From Roseiflexus sp. (GTDB lineage Bacteria; Chloroflexota; Chloroflexia; Chloroflexales; Roseiflexaceae), in NCBI GenBank assembly GCA_025062325.1, contig JANXAL010000105.1:1-63586 (forward strand): a stretch of DNA of 63,586 nucleotides. Reading direction: 5' to 3'. Position 1 is the stretch's first letter. Each line of letters opens with the position of its first letter. Shown piece after piece: positions 9,018 through 16,654 of the stretch. The translations under genes and the position numbers were made by a program. Below the pieces are notes generated by a model. The model made no database searches and was not told where the DNA came from. It was given only the letters and a program-made list of their open reading frames with translations.

Positions 9018-11048
9018 GTGTCGGCTGAACAGGTCCACTTCTCCTCAACGGCCGAGGCGGCAGAGCGCGAAGGCTTTCCAGTCCTGACACACGCGCGCGC
9101 GCGTCGGCCACGTCATCGCAAGGACGGATGGCTGTGGTTTGTGCTGGCACTCATCATACTCATCGTACTGGGTGGAGCAGGTGGCGCAGCATATCTCTAT
9201 CGGTCGTATGAAGGGCGGATCTACCCTAATGTATCGATTCAGGGCATTGCCGTTGGTGAGATGACGCCGGATCAGGCGGAAGCGGCGATACGGGCGCGCT
9301 ATGAGGCATTCCTCCGTCAACCAGTGGTCATCACCTACGGCGACCGTCAGTGGATGCCAACGCTGGACGATCTGGGAATCGCGTTCGACTTTCGTAGCGC
9401 GGTCAAGCAGGCCTACAATGTCGGGCGCGGCAGTGGGCTGATTAACAACATTCAAGAAATTGCGACAATCTGGCAGCATGGTTTCGAGGTGCCGCTGCAC
9501 GTCTCATACGATGAGACTCGCGCGCAGGCATATCTGGCGCAACTGGCGCGCGAAATTGAGCGCGCCCCCGTTGACGCCCAACTGCGCCTTGATGGTGAGC
9601 GAGTCGCAATTGTTGGCGCAGTCATTGGGCGGCAGGTGCTGGTCGATGCTACCCTAAAGCATCTGTCGCAGCAACTGCAAACCTTCGTACCTGCCACCAT
9701 TCCGCTCCAAACGCGCGAACTGCCGCCACGTCTCGACGATGCCGCCGTTGCTGCGGCGCGATCGCAGATCGAGACGATTCTGCAGGGTCCGCTTGTTCTG
9801 CATGTTGGAAACAGGAAGTACGAGTGGACGGTCGGCGATCTGGCAGACATGATCAGCATCAAGCGCATCCCCGCTGAGAAAGGCGACCAGATCGCAGTAA
9901 CGCTCGACCAGGGCGCCATTGAGCAACGCCTCCGTCAGATAGCCGAGGAAACTGAAAAACCTGGCACCCGTCCGCGTGTGGCATGGAACAACGGCAATCT
10001 CAAGATCATCAAACCTGGCAAACCAGGCCTTCGTCTCGATGAAGCGCGCGCCCGCGAGATGGTGCTTGCTGCACTTACCGGGCGTGATCGGGTCCTCGAG
10101 TTGCCAATGATTCCTACCGATCCGCCAATAACAGAGGCAAATCTCCACCAACTGGGCATTCGCGAATTGGTGAGCGTCGGCAAAAGCGATTTCACCGGCT
10201 CAGCACCCTATCGAGTTCATAACATCGGCGTCGGGATGCAATTGCTCAACGGATTGCTGATTGCCCCTGGCGAAGAGTTTTCGTTCAACAAGAACATCGG
10301 GCAGATCAATGCTGCCAATGGATTCGTCGAAGGCGCAGCGATCATTCAGAACCGGACGCAGCAGGAGTTTGGCGGCGGCATCTGTCAGGACTCGACCACG
10401 CTGTTCCGCGCCGCTTTCTGGGCCGGTTTGCCAATCACCGAGCGCTGGGGACATTCGTTCTATATCAGTTGGTACGACAAATATGGACTCGGTCCGCGCG
10501 GCAATGGTCCTGGTCTTGATGCAACAATCTTTACCGGCGGACCAGACCTGAAGTTTGTGAATGACACCGGAGCGTGGCTGTTGATCCAGGCATGGTCAGA
10601 TCCGAAAACTGGCGTGGCGCAGGTCGAGCTATATGGGACGAAGCCCAATCGCACGGTTGATCTGACTCACAAGGTCTACGATTATACGCCCGCTCCGAAA
10701 GAGCCAGTGTTCGTCGCTGATCCCAGAGTGCCGCCAGGGACCATTAAGCACACCGATAAGGCACGCGGCGGTATGACGATCGATATCTACCGGTTGGTGG
10801 TGGAGAATGGTGTGCCACGCCCACCCGAGTTATTCCGCACTCGCTTCCGACCGTGGCCCAATATCTATGCCCTGAACCCTGCCGACATCGGTCCAGACGG
10901 CAAGCCGCTCATCCCGTTCCCGCCTGTTGCACAACCAGCGCAATCCGCGCCGTCGCCAGCCGAACAACCTGCCCAACCGTCTCCGCCTCCAGGGGTTGAG
11001 CCTCAGCCTGCGCAGAACTCGGACGAACAGCCGCCAGCGAATGGATAA
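9018..11048 (+). CDS. VanW family protein, membrane-anchored
   Basis: About 676 residues. A short basic cytoplasmic segment (RARRPRHRKDGW) precedes one membrane span near residues 38-62, so the rest is probably outside the membrane. Two peptidoglycan-binding-4-like segments follow (GEMTPDQAEAAIRARYEAF and similar). The VanW domain near residues 400-530 holds GVGMQLLNGLLIAPGEEFSF and EFGGGICQDSTTLFRAAF, where many homologues have GGVCQVSTTLY. The tail is rich in Pro, Gln and Ala. The family's biochemical role is unsettled; a cell-surface role is likely. The start is the GTG at 9018 because GGAGG at 9008-9012 lies five bases ahead of it; an in-frame GTG at 9006 overlaps that ribosome site. Confidence 0.88.
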   Translation: MSAEQVHFSSTAEAAEREGFPVLTHARARRPRHRKDGWLWFVLALIILIVLGGAGGAAYLYRSYEGRIYPNVSIQGIAVGEMTPDQAEAAIRARYEAFLRQPVVITYGDRQWMPTLDDLGIAFDFRSAVKQAYNVGRGSGLINNIQEIATIWQHGFEVPLHVSYDETRAQAYLAQLAREIERAPVDAQLRLDGERVAIVGAVIGRQVLVDATLKHLSQQLQTFVPATIPLQTRELPPRLDDAAVAAARSQIETILQGPLVLHVGNRKYEWTVGDLADMISIKRIPAEKGDQIAVTLDQGAIEQRLRQIAEETEKPGTRPRVAWNNGNLKIIKPGKPGLRLDEARAREMVLAALTGRDRVLELPMIPTDPPITEANLHQLGIRELVSVGKSDFTGSAPYRVHNIGVGMQLLNGLLIAPGEEFSFNKNIGQINAANGFVEGAAIIQNRTQQEFGGGICQDSTTLFRAAFWAGLPITERWGHSFYISWYDKYGLGPRGNGPGLDATIFTGGPDLKFVNDTGAWLLIQAWSDPKTGVAQVELYGTKPNRTVDLTHKVYDYTPAPKEPVFVADPRVPPGTIKHTDKARGGMTIDIYRLVVENGVPRPPELFRTRFRPWPNIYALNPADIGPDGKPLIPFPPVAQPAQSAPSPAEQPAQPSPPPGVEPQPAQNSDEQPPANG

Positions 11049-11104
11049 ATAAGTAATGGATGAGACGGAAACGACATCCCGCAGGTGCAATGAAAAATGC
11101 GTTC

Positions 11105-11225
11105 GGTAAACCTGCGCCGCCAGGTCGCGCGCCCTCTGCGCTGCGGGCTAAGGCCCTTGCTCAGGACAGGAACCCACGGAGCTTGCACGATCTCAGCAAG
11201 CGCGCAGCGTCCCGGCAGTACTCGA
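11105..11225. repeat. Dispersed repeat, copy A
   Basis: The segment beginning GGTAAACCTGCGCCGCCAGG and containing GATCTCAGCAAG is clearly related to 47249-47355, which begins GGCAAACCCGTGCCGCCAAG and contains the same GATCTCAGCAAG. The copies differ by substitutions and small gaps. No coding capacity was found. It lies in the 239-base gap after the VanW-like gene, which holds nothing else recognisable. Confidence 0.5.
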
Positions 11226-11287
11226 CGTTTTTCCTCCAAAGAACCTGTAGGAGTATGCCATTGTCTGGCATCGAAGGTTGAAGAAGC

Positions 11288-11827
11288 TCACCGCGCTGCG
11301 CTGCCAGCTCGCCACCGCGCCACTGCCCATCCCATGCTTTCAGGCAGCGCGCTTACAGCCACGAGCTTTCCATCGCGCCAGGATGCGAGACCGGCGGCAA
11401 CCAGCCAAGCGGCAGCGGTATGCGCTCGCCGTCGCGCCGTGCTCGCTGCCAGCGGCGCTAGCCGGCGCAGCACAGCCGCGATACCGTCATAATCAAGGCC
11501 GCCGTGTTCACGCATGGCGCGCAGAACCGATCGCGTCGGCTCTTGCTCGCGCAGCAGGCGACGCAGTGCGGCGCCCTGCGCGAAACGATCATACTGCGCG
11601 AATGCGCGCCCGTAGGGCGTCAACGGAACAGTTCCGTCCTCCTCTGGCTCACCGACCAGACCGAGCACGCGCGCCGCCTGGGCATAGTACAGACCCTGCC
11701 GCTGCCCCTTCGCACCAAGATAAGCGCCGATCGCCTCATACGTGGTGTGCCCGCGCATAATAGCTTCTGGCACCCGTGCAACGTGCCACAGCACATCCGC
11801 CTGGGGAATGTCGCTCGTCGCCAGCAT
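11288..11827 (-). CDS. Hypothetical protein, possible winged-helix domain
   Basis: A 179-residue Ala/Arg-rich protein. Its first half, with HTTYEAIGAYLGAKGQRQGL followed by YYAQAARVLGLV, resembles the winged-helix modules that sit beside restriction or AAA-type proteins in some genomes (DUF7226-like). The second half (DYDGIAAVLRRLAPLAAST then AAWLVAAGLASW) looks like a second helical DNA-binding-type module. These readings rest on pattern only. No catalytic motif is present. The gene is divergent from the RuvC-like nuclease gene at 12008, with 180 bases between, so a shared control region is possible. Confidence 0.7.
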   Translation of the reverse strand: MLATSDIPQADVLWHVARVPEAIMRGHTTYEAIGAYLGAKGQRQGLYYAQAARVLGLVGEPEEDGTVPLTPYGRAFAQYDRFAQGAALRRLLREQEPTRSVLRAMREHGGLDYDGIAAVLRRLAPLAASTARRRAHTAAAWLVAAGLASWRDGKLVAVSALPESMGWAVARWRAGSAAR

Positions 11828-11995
11828 GGTCGCCTCTCGGAGGTGAGGGGGAATGGGTTAGGGGTTCCCTTCCACCTTTCTTTTCACCTGTAACCTCCGC
11901 CTTCGTTCCCCTCTCCCCTCTTACCTCAAGCCTCTTACCTCTTGTATACCACACCGGAACATGTGTGTCAAGATTCAATCGAACGAGATCTCGAC

Positions 11996-12001
11996 TATAA
12001 T
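11996..12001 (+). promoter_or_regulatory. -10 box placed for a leaderless transcript
   Basis: A perfect TATAAT ends six bases before the ATG at 12008, so transcription would begin at or next to the start codon. There is no ribosome binding site between them and no strong -35 box upstream. Confidence 0.5.
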
Positions 12002-12007
12002 GACGGT

Positions 12008-12475
12008 ATGCCCTCGTTGTTGGCCATTGATCTGGGATTGCGGACCGGCTTCGCCGTCTATGGCAGCGACGGCAGGTTGCGTCGCTACGGGTCGCACAAT
12101 TTTGGCACTGCGACTCGTCTGCGTCGTGGCGTTGCAAGTGTTCTGGCTGAGCCGACCGATCTGGAATGGATCTACATTGAGGGAGGCGGATCGCTAGCAG
12201 ACATCTGGACGCGCGAAGCCGAACGACGGAGCATTTCCGTCCGTCTGGTCAGCGCCGAGACCTGGCGGCGTGCGCTGTTGTACGAACGCGAGCAGCGCAA
12301 TGGCGATCAGGCGAAACGCATCGCTGATACGCTGGCGCGACGGGTGATCGCCTGGTCGGGTGCGCCACGCCCCACAGCCCTCCGCCACGACACGGCTGAG
12401 GCAATTATGCTTGGGCTATGGGGGGTCCTGGATGTGGGGTGGTTAGAACGCCTGCCTGAGAGCCTGCGTCACTAG
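12008..12475 (+). CDS. RuvC-like (RNase H fold) nuclease-type protein
   Basis: A 155-residue protein with the pattern of RuvC/RNase H-fold resolvases. Strand 1 is LLAIDLGLRTGFAVYG with D8 as the first metal ligand, E58 lies in WIYIEGGGS, and RHDTAEAIMLGLWG supplies D128 and E131 at the C-terminus. A basic helix with QAKRIADTLARRVI precedes the last acidic pair, as in RuvC-like enzymes. It is not ordinary RuvC or YqgF, and its substrate is unknown. The ATG at 12008 is chosen because the conserved first strand starts there and TATAAT lies just upstream; an upstream in-frame ATG at 11942 would precede the promoter. Endonuclease V follows 105 bases downstream, suggesting a repair context. Confidence 0.75.
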   Translation: MPSLLAIDLGLRTGFAVYGSDGRLRRYGSHNFGTATRLRRGVASVLAEPTDLEWIYIEGGGSLADIWTREAERRSISVRLVSAETWRRALLYEREQRNGDQAKRIADTLARRVIAWSGAPRPTALRHDTAEAIMLGLWGVLDVGWLERLPESLRH

Positions 12476-12580
12476 AGAATGTTGAAGAAAGGCTGGCGCA
12501 ACGACGCAGAGACGCCAACAGTATGATATTGACCGCGATGCTTTGCGCCAATCTGAGAAACGCCGCAGTGGTGTGCAGCT

Positions 12581-13249
12581 ATGAAGACATCCGCCGATCA
12601 TCCCTGGCCCGCTGATCTCGATGAGGCACGCGCTATTCAAGAGCAGATACGCGCGCAGGTCATTCCTCACGATGCCTTTGGCCTGATCCGCGCCGTTGCC
12701 GGAGTCGATACGGGATATAGCGGCGATAGCGCCCTGGCTGCGGTCGTGGTGCTGGCGTTTCCGTCGCTTCAAGTGCTCGATTATACGATTGCCCGCAAAC
12801 AGGTCAGTTTCCCGTATGTCCCTGGTTACCTTTCGTTTCGCGAGGCGCCCGCTGTCCTCGATGCGCTTGCGAGTCTGCGCATTCTGCCCGATCTGCTCAT
12901 CTGCGACGGGCACGGGCTGGCGCATCCCCGGCGTTGCGGCATCGCCTGCCACCTTGGCGTCCTTACCGGTCTCCCGTCAATTGGGTGCGCCAAATCGCTG
13001 CTGGTTGGCACCCACGGTCCACTGCCCGATGTGCGCGGCGCCTGGACGCCGCTGCGACATCACGATGAAGTCGTGGGGGCAGCGCTGTGCACCCGTCCTG
13101 GCGCGCGCCCGGTATACGTCTCCGTCGGTCATCGCATCTCGCTGGAAACAGCAATTCAGTTCGTGATGGCGTGCGTGACGCGCTACCGCCTGCCAGAACC
13201 TACACGCGCCGCTGATGCGCTGGCATCGCACGGACGCATTCCTCGATAA
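12581..13249 (+). CDS. nfi: Endonuclease V
   Basis: A 222-residue endonuclease V, which cuts DNA one base 3' of a deaminated base such as hypoxanthine. Family motifs are all present: GVDTGY with catalytic D43, FPYVPGYLSFRE with E88, LLICDGHGLAHPRRCG with D109, GCAKSLLVG, and VSVGHRISLETA. The length matches bacterial Nfi. The enzyme is cytoplasmic and needs Mg2+. It follows the RuvC-like nuclease gene on the same strand; both have an RNase H-like fold, though of different families. Confidence 0.95.
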   Translation: MKTSADHPWPADLDEARAIQEQIRAQVIPHDAFGLIRAVAGVDTGYSGDSALAAVVVLAFPSLQVLDYTIARKQVSFPYVPGYLSFREAPAVLDALASLRILPDLLICDGHGLAHPRRCGIACHLGVLTGLPSIGCAKSLLVGTHGPLPDVRGAWTPLRHHDEVVGAALCTRPGARPVYVSVGHRISLETAIQFVMACVTRYRLPEPTRAADALASHGRIPR

Positions 13250-13554
13250 CGAGCATGTTCTTGCGTCGCCACGCGGTTGACTGCTGAGACCGACAACCTG
13301 CGCCGCTAACACGCTGCTTGAGACCTCGTCGATCCGCGATCCCGGCGCTGCGCCCATTGAACCGTCCCATACCGCACCGCAGGTGCGTCACTTCTGAACC
13401 GCATAAGCGCCTTATAAACCTTCACATCCAGCTTTTACTGAATTGTAACAAAGTAGTACTAAGGTCACGTTGTGACTCGCCGGGGAGTGATGCTATTCTA
13501 CCTTTGCGACACCCTCGCTGGTGGATGTTTGATCCACGTTCTTCGGAGAAGCCT
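13250..13554. other. Intergenic region before the small helical-protein gene
   Basis: No gene was found in these 305 bases apart from the promoter candidate reported at 13470-13499. The sequence just before it, TTGTAACAAAGTAGTACTAA, is AT-rich against the general background. Confidence 0.45.
13470..13499 (+). promoter_or_regulatory. Probable sigma-70-type promoter
   Basis: TTGTGA at 13470-13475 and TATTCT at 13494-13499 are 18 bases apart. The predicted start near 13506 would give a leader of about 49 bases for the gene at 13555. Confidence 0.4.
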
Positions 13555-13926
13555 ATGCAATCCGAGTCGTCGTACCACGGTCTCCCGCCGTATTCCCATC
13601 CCCTGAACCCCGACCAGATGAGCCTGATTGCCAGTGCGTTGCTTGACATGCAGCGCGCACTCAATCATCAAACTATTCTTATTGCCCAACTCCAGGACGA
13701 ACTGGCGGAACTGCGACGGCACAACGACTGGTACCACGCACAGTTTGCGCAGATGTTCCGCATTGTAGCGCGTGATGTGCGCGAGTTGCGCGCAACGCTG
13801 ATCTGTTCGTTGCTTGAAGAAGGACCAATCACGGCCGATCATCTGATGAAACTGCTACGCCAGACGCCCGACGATGGGTTGGGGGAAAAGGTCAAAGCAG
13901 GGATAGTTGGCAGGCAGGCGAATTAG
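13555..13926 (+). CDS. Small helical hypothetical protein
   Basis: A 123-residue protein not recognised as a known family. The middle (ALLDMQRALNHQTILIAQL followed by QDELAELRRHNDWYHAQF) has heptad character and is probably coiled coil. It is followed by a short module, CSLLEEGPITADHLMKLL, reminiscent of a helix-turn-helix half. The ATG at 13555 is preceded by CGGAGAA at suitable distance. No signal peptide or membrane span was seen. The gene stands alone between a plus-strand promoter and minus-strand genes. Confidence 0.65.
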   Translation: MQSESSYHGLPPYSHPLNPDQMSLIASALLDMQRALNHQTILIAQLQDELAELRRHNDWYHAQFAQMFRIVARDVRELRATLICSLLEEGPITADHLMKLLRQTPDDGLGEKVKAGIVGRQAN

Positions 13927-13929
13927 GGG

Positions 13930-14130
13930 TCAAGGGTTATGGGTTAGAGATCGCAGCCGCTGTACTGGCACACGTTTCGCTTGCGCTTCTGCGCGCCTGC
14001 GCCAGAGTTGCTCAACGCGCTGATGCAATAGTAATAACGCTTCACGCCTGTCGTCTGGCAATTCCACACTAGACCTGACCATCCGACAAATCGCGCTCGC
14101 TTTCGCGTTCGGATCCGCTGCTTGGGTCAT
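13930..14130 (-). CDS. Small hypothetical protein downstream of the DUF192 gene
   Basis: A possible 66-residue basic protein (MTQAADPNAKASAICRMV...), with a helical stretch DDRREALLLLHQRVEQLW. It starts 20 bases after the DUF192 lipoprotein gene, has GAGGCGG upstream, and would be the last gene of that unit. Short length and lack of a known family keep confidence low. Confidence 0.4.
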   Translation of the reverse strand: MTQAADPNAKASAICRMVRSSVELPDDRREALLLLHQRVEQLWRRRAEAQAKRVPVQRLRSLTHNP

Positions 14131-14150
14131 CAAGCCGCCTCTCTGAGTTC

Positions 14151-14816
14151 CTACCTGATCACGAGGTCCGGCGGCAGTTCGAACACCACCTCGTCGCCGG
14201 GCCGGATGCCGCGTGCGGCAAACCATCCCTGATTCACCTCAAGCGCATAGCGTGCTACGCCGCGCGGGGCATGCTGTGTGACCTCATCGAAAGGTTGCAT
14301 ATCCTCAATATTGAGGATGCGCCGCTCCTGACTGATGAACGCAATCGAGAGCGGAATGCGCGTGTTACGCATCCAGAAGGCGCCGCTATAGGGACCGGGA
14401 AAAACGAAGAGCATTCCGCGATTTTCGGGTAGCGCGTCCCGGAACATCAGCCCAATGCTTCGTTTCTCCGGCGTGGCGACCACCTCAGCCTCCAGGCGGT
14501 GTTCACCGATAACAATCTCAATGATTGCATCGGGGACAACAGTCGCTTCCGGTGCGGCTGCTCCCGCCGTCTGCGGCGTAATGATTGCAACCGCCGGCGC
14601 CGGATACGCCGCTTCCGGCGTCAGGTATGCGTCTGAGCCAGCAGCGCCTGTCGGCGCCGGATACGACGCGCCGCTCGCCAATGAAGGCGCTGCCGTTGTC
14701 ATCACTAAAGCGTCGCCAGAACGCGCCTGGCTGCACGCCGCTGCAACGAGCAGCAACAGAACAAGCCAGGCGTATACTGCATATGTGAACCTGACAATCC
14801 CGCACCGGCGGCCCAT
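14151..14816 (-). CDS. DUF192 domain lipoprotein
   Basis: 221 residues. The N-terminus is a lipoprotein signal (LVLLLLVAAAC, C28), followed by a long Ala/Pro/Thr linker of roughly 65 residues, then a DUF192 domain from about residue 98. The domain shows the family pattern LMFRDALPENRGMLFVFP, FWMRNTRIPLSIAFI and ARYALEVNQGWFAARGI. DUF192 proteins are small beta-barrel proteins, usually exported, of unknown biochemical role. The ATG at 14816 has GGAGGG just upstream, inside the end of the wax-ester synthase gene, and the genes are four bases apart, so they are almost certainly cotranscribed. Confidence 0.87.
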   Translation of the reverse strand: MGRRCGIVRFTYAVYAWLVLLLLVAAACSQARSGDALVMTTAAPSLASGASYPAPTGAAGSDAYLTPEAAYPAPAVAIITPQTAGAAAPEATVVPDAIIEIVIGEHRLEAEVVATPEKRSIGLMFRDALPENRGMLFVFPGPYSGAFWMRNTRIPLSIAFISQERRILNIEDMQPFDEVTQHAPRGVARYALEVNQGWFAARGIRPGDEVVFELPPDLVIR

Positions 14817-14820
14817 ATGC

Positions 14821-16263
14821 CTACCCTCCTGCGGCACGCGCATATTCAAGTGCCTCGTTGCCGGTGACAATCCGCGCCAGGCGCAACAGATCGCTGAACT
14901 CAGCATGGAACGCCGCAACAATGGCGTCTGGATTGGGAACCAGACCAGCATCAACGGCAATCCCGACCAGCACGTTGCCAGCATAACTGAAGATGCTGAC
15001 CCCCAGCCCCAGATGCCCTGCCTGCGGCACCCAGAACATAATCTGACGGATCGGGCTGCCCGCCAGATAAATGCGCTGCCGTGGACCGGGAACGTTCGTC
15101 ATGACAGCAGTTGCCTTGCTGCCGAAAAGATTGACAACCAGTTCCACCACCTGCTGCGGCATAAGGCCAAGCATGTTCAGAACGCTAAATGCAATCGCAG
15201 CTTCCGGTGAACTCTTAATCCCCTCCATGCGACGTTTCAGCTCCAGCAGGCGATCAAACGGATCGTCAATCCCCACCGGCAGGTCAAGGAATACCAGACT
15301 AAAACGATTACCGAGTTCGGTCACCGGGCCAGGCGGGCGGAGATTGACCGGCACCACGGCGCGGATGTTGAGACCATCGACGATAGCGCCCCGACTCACC
15401 ATATAGCGTCGCAGCGCCCCGGTGACCGCATTCAGCAGCACATCATTGATCGTGCAGCGAAACATACTGCCAATACGCCTGACATCATCGAGCAGGATCG
15501 GTTCAGACCAGGCGGCGCGTTTCTGCACCCCAAGCGTTCCTTTGAACAGCGTCGGCGGATCGGGGGGCATGAAGAGCAATTTGTTCAGCGCCTGGATGCC
15601 GCTGACCCCAGTGCGCGCTATATCGATCAAGCGCGTGGGGTCTTCCAGCAGTTCGCGGGCTTCGTTGACCAGCGCCTCGGCGCTCGTCAGTACATTGCTC
15701 AACGACCTGAGGGCGGGCAGCGCGAATGCTTCGATAGGATTTGTATCGCGCATCCCACGTTCGATGCCATCGGCGGCGGGCGGCATATCAGGTTGTTCGT
15801 CGGTCAATGAGAGGAGCACTTGCACCAGTGCAATTCCGTCGGCAATCGCGTGGTGGAGCCGGCAGAGGGCGGCGCTGCCGCCATTGTAGTTTTCGACAAT
15901 ATGAAAGTGCCATAGCGGTTTGCTGAAGTCGAGCGGCGTACTCATCAGATCGCTGACGAGCGCCTGCAACTCACGCTTGTCGCCTGGCGCAGGCAGCGCA
16001 ATCCGGTGAATATGCGCGCGGAGGTTGAAATATGGGTCGATCTCCCATTCCGGCAGCAGACCAGAAGAACGCCCTGGCTTGACCCGCATCCGAAAACGAT
16101 CAAAGACCAGCAGACGCTCTTCGATGACTCGATAGAGCCGCGCAACATCAAGCGGCTCATCGAAGATCAGCACGCCGGTGATCATCATCAGGTTCGTCGG
16201 ATCTTCCATCCGCAGCCATGCGGCGTCGGCGCTAGAAAATACCTCGGTTCGTCGCGCTGCCAT
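14821..16263 (-). CDS. Wax ester synthase / diacylglycerol acyltransferase (WS/DGAT)
   Basis: 480 residues, the usual length for the bacterial WS/DGAT family, which esterifies fatty alcohols or diacylglycerol with acyl-CoA. The catalytic HHxxxDG motif is H137-H138-A-I-A-D142-G143 in CRLHHAIADGIAL. The upstream PLWHF (116-120) and the downstream TINDVLLNAVTGALRRYM and AVMTNVPGPRQ match the family. The start MAARRTEVFSSADAAWL resembles family N-termini. Wax esters are characteristic lipids of Chloroflexus and Roseiflexus, so wax-ester formation is the natural reading, but substrate choice cannot be read from sequence. The DUF192 lipoprotein gene follows after four bases. Confidence 0.93.
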   Translation of the reverse strand: MAARRTEVFSSADAAWLRMEDPTNLMMITGVLIFDEPLDVARLYRVIEERLLVFDRFRMRVKPGRSSGLLPEWEIDPYFNLRAHIHRIALPAPGDKRELQALVSDLMSTPLDFSKPLWHFHIVENYNGGSAALCRLHHAIADGIALVQVLLSLTDEQPDMPPAADGIERGMRDTNPIEAFALPALRSLSNVLTSAEALVNEARELLEDPTRLIDIARTGVSGIQALNKLLFMPPDPPTLFKGTLGVQKRAAWSEPILLDDVRRIGSMFRCTINDVLLNAVTGALRRYMVSRGAIVDGLNIRAVVPVNLRPPGPVTELGNRFSLVFLDLPVGIDDPFDRLLELKRRMEGIKSSPEAAIAFSVLNMLGLMPQQVVELVVNLFGSKATAVMTNVPGPRQRIYLAGSPIRQIMFWVPQAGHLGLGVSIFSYAGNVLVGIAVDAGLVPNPDAIVAAFHAEFSDLLRLARIVTGNEALEYARAAGG

Positions 16264-16654
16264 AGCATGCTCTGCCTATCTGTCGCTAGAACTGAGCGGA
16301 GTCTGCAGTGACGGCGTATGACGCCGCTGCCCTATCCTACACTGAGGTGAGCGCGGTGTCAACGACGCTCAGTCGTGCAAAGCCGTCTCGTGGCGCGCTA
16401 TGCGGTCATCCTGGAGGGTAGGACAAAATCCTCTGCGCTGTTCTGACCCTTTTCCTATATGCTGCGCAATCAGCGACGTGTTACATTCATGCACGAAACC
16501 ACGTTGACACTGTGCCTTGTCGCGCAATTGCGAATTTTCACGCTCTGCATAGGCGAGAGCGACAACCTGCCAGGGCGCCAGTCTCTCTCTGCAACAATCC
16601 CACAATGTCCATTCCAACGTCACATCCTTACTTTCCTCACTCAAGGAGGGCTTC
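16264..16654. other. Divergent intergenic region
   Basis: 391 bases lie between the wax-ester synthase gene (minus) and the propeller-protein gene (plus). No conserved protein, repeat or clear promoter was recognised. A strong ribosome site, AAGGAGG at 16643-16649, belongs to the downstream gene. Confidence 0.5.
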
